Under the pieces are notes generated by a model. It was not told the origin of the DNA. It saw nothing but the letters and a program-made list of their open reading frames with translations, and did no database searches. DNA of 64,000 nt from Microbispora rosea subsp. aerata (GTDB lineage Bacteria; Actinomycetota; Actinomycetes; Streptosporangiales; Streptosporangiaceae): NCBI RefSeq assembly GCF_014647835.1, contig NZ_BMPY01000030.1, positions 1 to 64,000 on the forward strand. The letters run 5' to 3'. Shown here piece by piece: positions 60,931 to 64,000 of this stretch (position 1 is its first letter; every line of letters starts with the position of its first letter). The translations under genes and the position numbers were made by a program.

Positions 60931-61440
60931 AAGACCGCTTACGGGCCGCGCGCCGCCTTTCACCGGCCGTGCTGCCCTTCGCGAGCCGCGCCGCTTGCGC
61001 GTGCAGCCATTCGCGGGCCGCGCGCCGCCTTCTACGGGCCGTGTGTCGCTACGGGCCACGTGCCGCCTTTCACGAGCCGCGCCGCTTGCGAGCTGTGCGC
61101 TGCCGTTTGCAGGCCGCGCGGCGCTTTTCACAGGCCGCACGCCCGCCTTTCACAAGCTGCGCGTCACGACGGGTCGTGCGCCGATTTTCTACGAGTCCGC
61201 GCGCTGTCACGGGCCGCGCGGCGCCTTCTACGGGCCGTGTGCCGCTAGGGGCCACATGCCGCCCTTCACGAGCCGCGCCGCCTGCGAGTGTGCGCAGCCA
61301 TTCGCGGGCCGTGCGCCGCCTCTCACAGGCTGCGCGCTGCTTTTATGGGCCGTTCGTTGACGCCGCTTCACGGCCGCTTCCTCACGACGGGGGAGCGGAT
61401 CCAGCCGCCGGAGGGGTGGTTCCGGTGCGGGCGTCGCCCC
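60931..61440. repeat. Degenerate minisatellite-like array of ~22-bp GC-rich units
   Basis: About 20 imperfect copies of a unit close to TTCACGGGCCGCGCGCCGCC fill roughly 460 bp. A higher-order duplication is visible: the block from about 61010 recurs about 195 bp later. Several frames are open through it because of the repetitive, GC-rich composition, but none looks like a protein. It separates the proS terminator from the DUF4439 gene. Confidence 0.75.
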
Positions 61441-61442
61441 GC

Positions 61443-62063
61443 TTACTGGCCGTCCGCCGAGGACGGCTGCGCGTCCGCGGACTCGGCGGGCTCGGCGGCG
61501 TCCGGCCCGTCGGGGGAGTCCGGCGCGTCAGAGGCGTCCGGCGCGGGAGATTCGGCTCCCGCCGAGGGCGCGGCGCCGCCGGAGCCTGTGCCGGCAGATC
61601 CGGTGGCATCGGAGCCGGCGCCGTCCCGGTTCATGCCCGGGAACGCGCCGATTTCCGGCTGCCAGCCGTACGCCCGGGTCGCGCACTCCTGCGCGGCGAG
61701 CGCGGCGATCCGCCGCAGCGCCGGATCCCGGTCGGCGGCGAGCTCGAGGTAGGCGGTGGTGAGCCGCTGCTCCACGAGCACGGCCAGGCGCACCGCGTCG
61801 GCCGGTTTGCGCACCTCGAAGGGCAGGCGATAGGTGGGGTCCGGCTCGGTGGGCGTGCCGCCCCGCTGGGTGATGAGCGTGCGGAGCTGGTCGCGCCGCG
61901 CCCGGTGCGCGTCGAAACCCGCCGTGGCGCGCCTGCGCAGCGGGCCGCTCGTCTTCCCGCCGATCACCCCGTACGCGTACACGGCGGCGTGCTCGGCGGA
62001 CAGGGCGCGGCCGAGCGCGTCCACGGCCGGCGTGCGGGCGGGCGCGGTGGCGCTCTCAGTCAC
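61443..62063 (-). CDS. DUF4439 ferritin-like domain protein
   Basis: A 206-residue protein starting at GTG. Residues 10-140 form a ferritin-like four-helix bundle (LGRALSAEHAAVYAYGVIGG... RRDQLRTLITQRGG... VEQRLTTAYLELAA... AAQECATRAYGWQPEIGAFPGM), with Glu/His suited to a di-metal site. A 60-residue Ala/Asp/Ser/Pro tail is disordered. It overlaps the lipoprotein gene by eight bases. The pair commonly precedes rimP in actinobacteria; function unknown. Confidence 0.9.
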   Translation of the reverse strand: MTESATAPARTPAVDALGRALSAEHAAVYAYGVIGGKTSGPLRRRATAGFDAHRARRDQLRTLITQRGGTPTEPDPTYRLPFEVRKPADAVRLAVLVEQRLTTAYLELAADRDPALRRIAALAAQECATRAYGWQPEIGAFPGMNRDGAGSDATGSAGTGSGGAAPSAGAESPAPDASDAPDSPDGPDAAEPAESADAQPSSADGQ

Positions 62064-62577
62064 GCACCCTCCCCAGGGCGACGACGTGGACGGCCTCGCA
62101 CGCGCCGATGCTCGCCAGGAGCTGGGAGAGCGCGGGAGACGCGGTGGCCATCTGCGCCGGGCGCGCCGACGCCGCGCGCCGCTCCGCGTTCCTGAGGTCC
62201 CCGACAGAGACCGCGGACGCGCTCGGCGACGGCGAGGCGGGCGGCGAGCCCGGCGGCGCGGGGCTCGCGGGGACCGTTCCGCTCCGGGGCGGCAGGAGCG
62301 CGCGCAGGGCCTCGAGGTGCGCCGTGTGCCGCTGCCGGAACGGCTCGAGCGCGGCGGCCCGGCCGGGCAGCGCGGCGACGGCGCGCCCGTACAGCGACAC
62401 CAGCCGCTCCTTGTCCGCGATCAGCGCGGTGAGCAGCACGGTCTGCGGGTCGGGGGGAGCCGGTGTGGCGGCGGGTTCGGGCGAGGACGAGGAGCAGCCG
62501 GCGACGGCCAGGCCGGCCGCGGCGGCGGACCCCAGCAACGCGCGTCTCGTCACCCGTGCCCCGCCGCTGTGCCTCAC
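62056..62577 (-). CDS. Putative lipoprotein of the DUF4439 gene pair
   Basis: A 173-residue exported protein. [19 protein letters not shown] is a lipobox signal with a twin-arginine-like start, so Tat or Sec export followed by lipidation is likely. The rest has short helices ([38 protein letters not shown]) and a Pro/Ser linker, resembling the ferritin-like partner. Start uncertain: GTG at 62577 or GTG at 62553. It overlaps the next gene by eight bases. Confidence 0.82.
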   Translation of the reverse strand: MRHSGGARVTRRALLGSAAAAGLAVAGCSSSSPEPAATPAPPDPQTVLLTALIADKERLVSLYGRAVAALPGRAAALEPFRQRHTAHLEALRALLPPRSGTVPASPAPPGSPPASPSPSASAVSVGDLRNAERRAASARPAQMATASPALSQLLASIGACEAVHVVALGRVRD

Positions 62578-62712
62578 GACACAGAATCGTACGGCTCGCC
62601 GCACACTGGTCATCGCCCGTGACCACGGTGATCGCGCGCGTGTCGGATCGCCGCGCGGGTGTGGCGCTGATTCCACCTCCCGGTGTCGATAGGCTGTTGG
62701 CACATCGGGCTT

Positions 62713-62739
62713 GCACTACGGTCACAGGCACTACGGTCA
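62713..62739 (+). promoter_or_regulatory. Perfect 12-bp tandem repeat in the rimP leader
   Basis: GCACTACGGTCA occurs at 62713-62724 and 62728-62739, 15 bp apart, and ends two bases before the GGGAGG ribosome site of rimP. Its function is unknown; it could be a regulatory protein site or a leader element of the rimP-nusA operon. Confidence 0.5.
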
Positions 62740-62753
62740 TTTGGGAGGTCGGT

Positions 62754-63281
62754 ATGGGCAGCGACGCTCGACGCGGCCGCCTGCTTGAGCTGCTCGGTCC
62801 TGTGGTCGCCGCCGAAGGGTTCGACCTGGAGGACGTGACGATCACGCCGGCGGGCCGCCGGCGGCTGGTGCGCGTCGTGGTGGACCGGGACGGCGGTGTG
62901 AGCCTGGACGACGTGGCGGATGTGAGCCACTCCGTCTCCAAGCGGCTGGACGAGGTGGACGTCCTCGGCGGCAGCCCGTACGTCCTCGAGGTCACCTCCC
63001 CCGGAGTCGACAGGCCGCTCACCGAGCCCCGCCACTGGCGCCGGGCACGCGGGCGGCTGGTGAAGGCCGAGATGCGTGACGGAACCTCCGTGGAGGGCCG
63101 CGTGATCGAGGCCGACGAGACCGGTGTGGAGCTGGACGGCGCGCGCCGTCTCGCCTACGACGAGCTGGTGCGGGGCCGGGTGCAGGTCGAGTTCAACCGG
63201 CGCGACGCCGGGCTCGACGACGAACTTGAAGAGAACCTCGATGTCGACGAAGACATCGACGACGCCGACGACGAGGGCTAG
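62754..63281 (+). CDS. rimP: Ribosome maturation factor RimP
   Basis: A 175-residue protein needed for 30S subunit maturation. The N-terminal alpha/beta domain ([66 protein letters not shown]) and a C-terminal SH3-like domain ([20 protein letters not shown]) are present. A very acidic tail ([19 protein letters not shown]) is typical of actinobacterial RimP. GGGAGG precedes the ATG. It is 11 bases from nusA. Confidence 0.95.
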   Translation: MGSDARRGRLLELLGPVVAAEGFDLEDVTITPAGRRRLVRVVVDRDGGVSLDDVADVSHSVSKRLDEVDVLGGSPYVLEVTSPGVDRPLTEPRHWRRARGRLVKAEMRDGTSVEGRVIEADETGVELDGARRLAYDELVRGRVQVEFNRRDAGLDDELEENLDVDEDIDDADDEG

Positions 63282-63292
63282 GGGGGAGCCTT

Positions 63293-64000
63293 GTGGACAT
63301 TGACATGAGCGTCCTGCGCAGCCTGGAGCGGGAGAAGGACATCTCCTTCGACCTGGTCGTCAAGGCGATCGAGGACGCGCTGCTCATCGCGTACTTCCGT
63401 ACGGAGGGCGCGGCGCAGAAGGCCCGCGCCGAGCTGGACCGCGAGACGGGCCACGTGATCATCTGGGCCGCCGAGCTGGACGAGAACGGCGACGTCGTGC
63501 GGGAGTACGACGACACCCCGTCCAACTTCAGCCGGATCGCCGCCACCACCGCCAAGCAGGTGATCCTGCAGCAGCTGCGCGACGCCGAGGACGAGGTGAA
63601 CTTCGGCGAGTTCGCCAGCCGCGAGGGCGAGCTGGTCGCGGGCGTCATCCAGCAGGGCAAGGACCCGCGGGTGGTGCTGGTCGACCTCGGCAAGATCGAG
63701 GCGATCCTGCCGCACAACGAGCAGGTCCCGGGCGAGGAGTACGCGCACGGCGAGCGCATCCGCTGCTACGTGGTGCAGGTGAAGAAGGGGCCCAAGGGAC
63801 CGTCGGTCACCCTTTCGCGCACCCACCCCAACCTCGTGAAGAAGCTTTTCGCGCTGGAGGTGCCGGAGATCGCGGACGGCACGGTGGAGATCGCCGCCAT
63901 CGCCCGCGAGGCCGGCCACCGCACCAAGATCGCGGTGAGGTCGCGCAAGCCCGGCGTCAACGCCAAGGGCGCCTGCATCGGCCCGATGGGCTCGCGCGTG
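63293..64000 (+). CDS. nusA: Transcription termination/antitermination protein NusA (5' part, runs off the window)
   Basis: The first 236 codons. Start GTG with GGGGGGAG upstream. The N-terminal RNA-polymerase-binding domain (SVLRSLEREKDISFDLVVKAIEDALLIAYF) is followed by the S1 domain (GELVAGVIQQGKDPRVVLVDLGKIEAILP) and the beginning of the KH region (RTKIAVRSRKPGVNAKGACI, GPMGSRV). NusA modulates pausing, termination and rRNA antitermination. The gene is cut by the window end. Confidence 0.97.
   Translation, partial: MDIDMSVLRSLEREKDISFDLVVKAIEDALLIAYFRTEGAAQKARAELDRETGHVIIWAAELDENGDVVREYDDTPSNFSRIAATTAKQVILQQLRDAEDEVNFGEFASREGELVAGVIQQGKDPRVVLVDLGKIEAILPHNEQVPGEEYAHGERIRCYVVQVKKGPKGPSVTLSRTHPNLVKKLFALEVPEIADGTVEIAAIAREAGHRTKIAVRSRKPGVNAKGACIGPMGSRV

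Noticed and set aside
60931-61440. CRISPR array
   Set aside because: Units are contiguous and degenerate, with no unique spacers of constant length and no cas genes.
1-64000. tRNA genes, prophage or insertion sequences
   Set aside because: No cloverleaf with a GGTTCGA-type T-loop, integrase, transposase or terminal inverted repeats were seen; a tRNAscan and ISfinder run would be needed to exclude them fully.

Overview
The window comes from a high-GC actinobacterium, most likely of the order Streptosporangiales (Streptosporangium/Microbispora/Nonomuraea type). The grounds are very high GC with third-position bias, many GTG starts, large numbers of TetR, PucR, LuxR-LAL and GntR regulators, secreted plant-polymer enzymes, and the conserved actinobacterial backbone dxr - ispG - GNAT - proS - DUF4439 - rimP - nusA. 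The placement is inference from gene content; no 16S sequence is in the window. It is chromosomal and shows no plasmid, phage, IS or CRISPR signature.

Layout. 1-170: the end of an rRNA operon (5S rRNA and a textbook terminator). 0.2-4.6 kb: a secreted cysteine-peptidase-like protein, an Lrp regulator divergent from phenylalanine hydroxylase, a secreted phosphodiester glycosidase and a small protein. 4.8-12.9 kb: a PucR regulator, a divergent TetR/MFS drug-efflux pair, a beta-alanine-type aminotransferase/mmsA operon and an orphan solute-binding lipoprotein. 12.9-14.4 kb: a membrane protein divergent from TetR, and a zinc-ribbon protein. 14.5-20.1 kb: a probable GABA catabolic island (gabT, PucR regulator, aldehyde dehydrogenase, TetR). 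20.2-22.5 kb: two tandem secreted trypsin-like peptidases. 22.7-26.6 kb: MEP isoprenoid genes dxr and ispG, with an inverted cellulose-active LPMO where actinobacteria usually carry the M50 site-2 protease. 26.7-29.3 kb: a secreted aminopeptidase-type hydrolase and a GNAT.

29.4-58.9 kb is accessory. It holds an MBL-fold protein that has lost its metal ligands, in one transcription unit with a HipA-like kinase and a DUF3037 protein; a LAL regulator; a TetR/MMPL pair; a receptor Ser/Thr kinase with a duplicated ectodomain; a patch of decayed genes beside a ThuA gene; a KstR2-like TetR with a perfect KstR2 box; PhoD; a GH3 glycosidase; an ATP-grasp enzyme; a LOG-like protein; an SDR; a flavin reductase; a HutC regulator with a highly structured leader; CutC; an oxidoreductase-methyltransferase fusion; an aldolase-like protein; an NYN nuclease and an FprA-type ferredoxin reductase. 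59.1-64 kb returns to core genes: proS, a degenerate GC-rich minisatellite-like array, DUF4439/lipoprotein genes, rimP and the 5' part of nusA.

How the genes work together. Nitrogen salvage is a theme: two PucR-controlled aminotransferase/dehydrogenase pairs feed beta-alanine/GABA-type amines into central carbon metabolism. Extracellular polymer attack is another (LPMO, peptidases, GH3, a phosphodiester glycosidase). Many intergenic regions carry clear palindromic operators, several beside the regulator that probably binds them, and a few (before ThuA, the SDR and nagZ) with no intact regulator nearby. The points I would check first are the MBL/HipA/DUF3037 unit with its start-codon hairpin, the missing site-2 protease between dxr and ispG, and the displaced KstR2 regulator.
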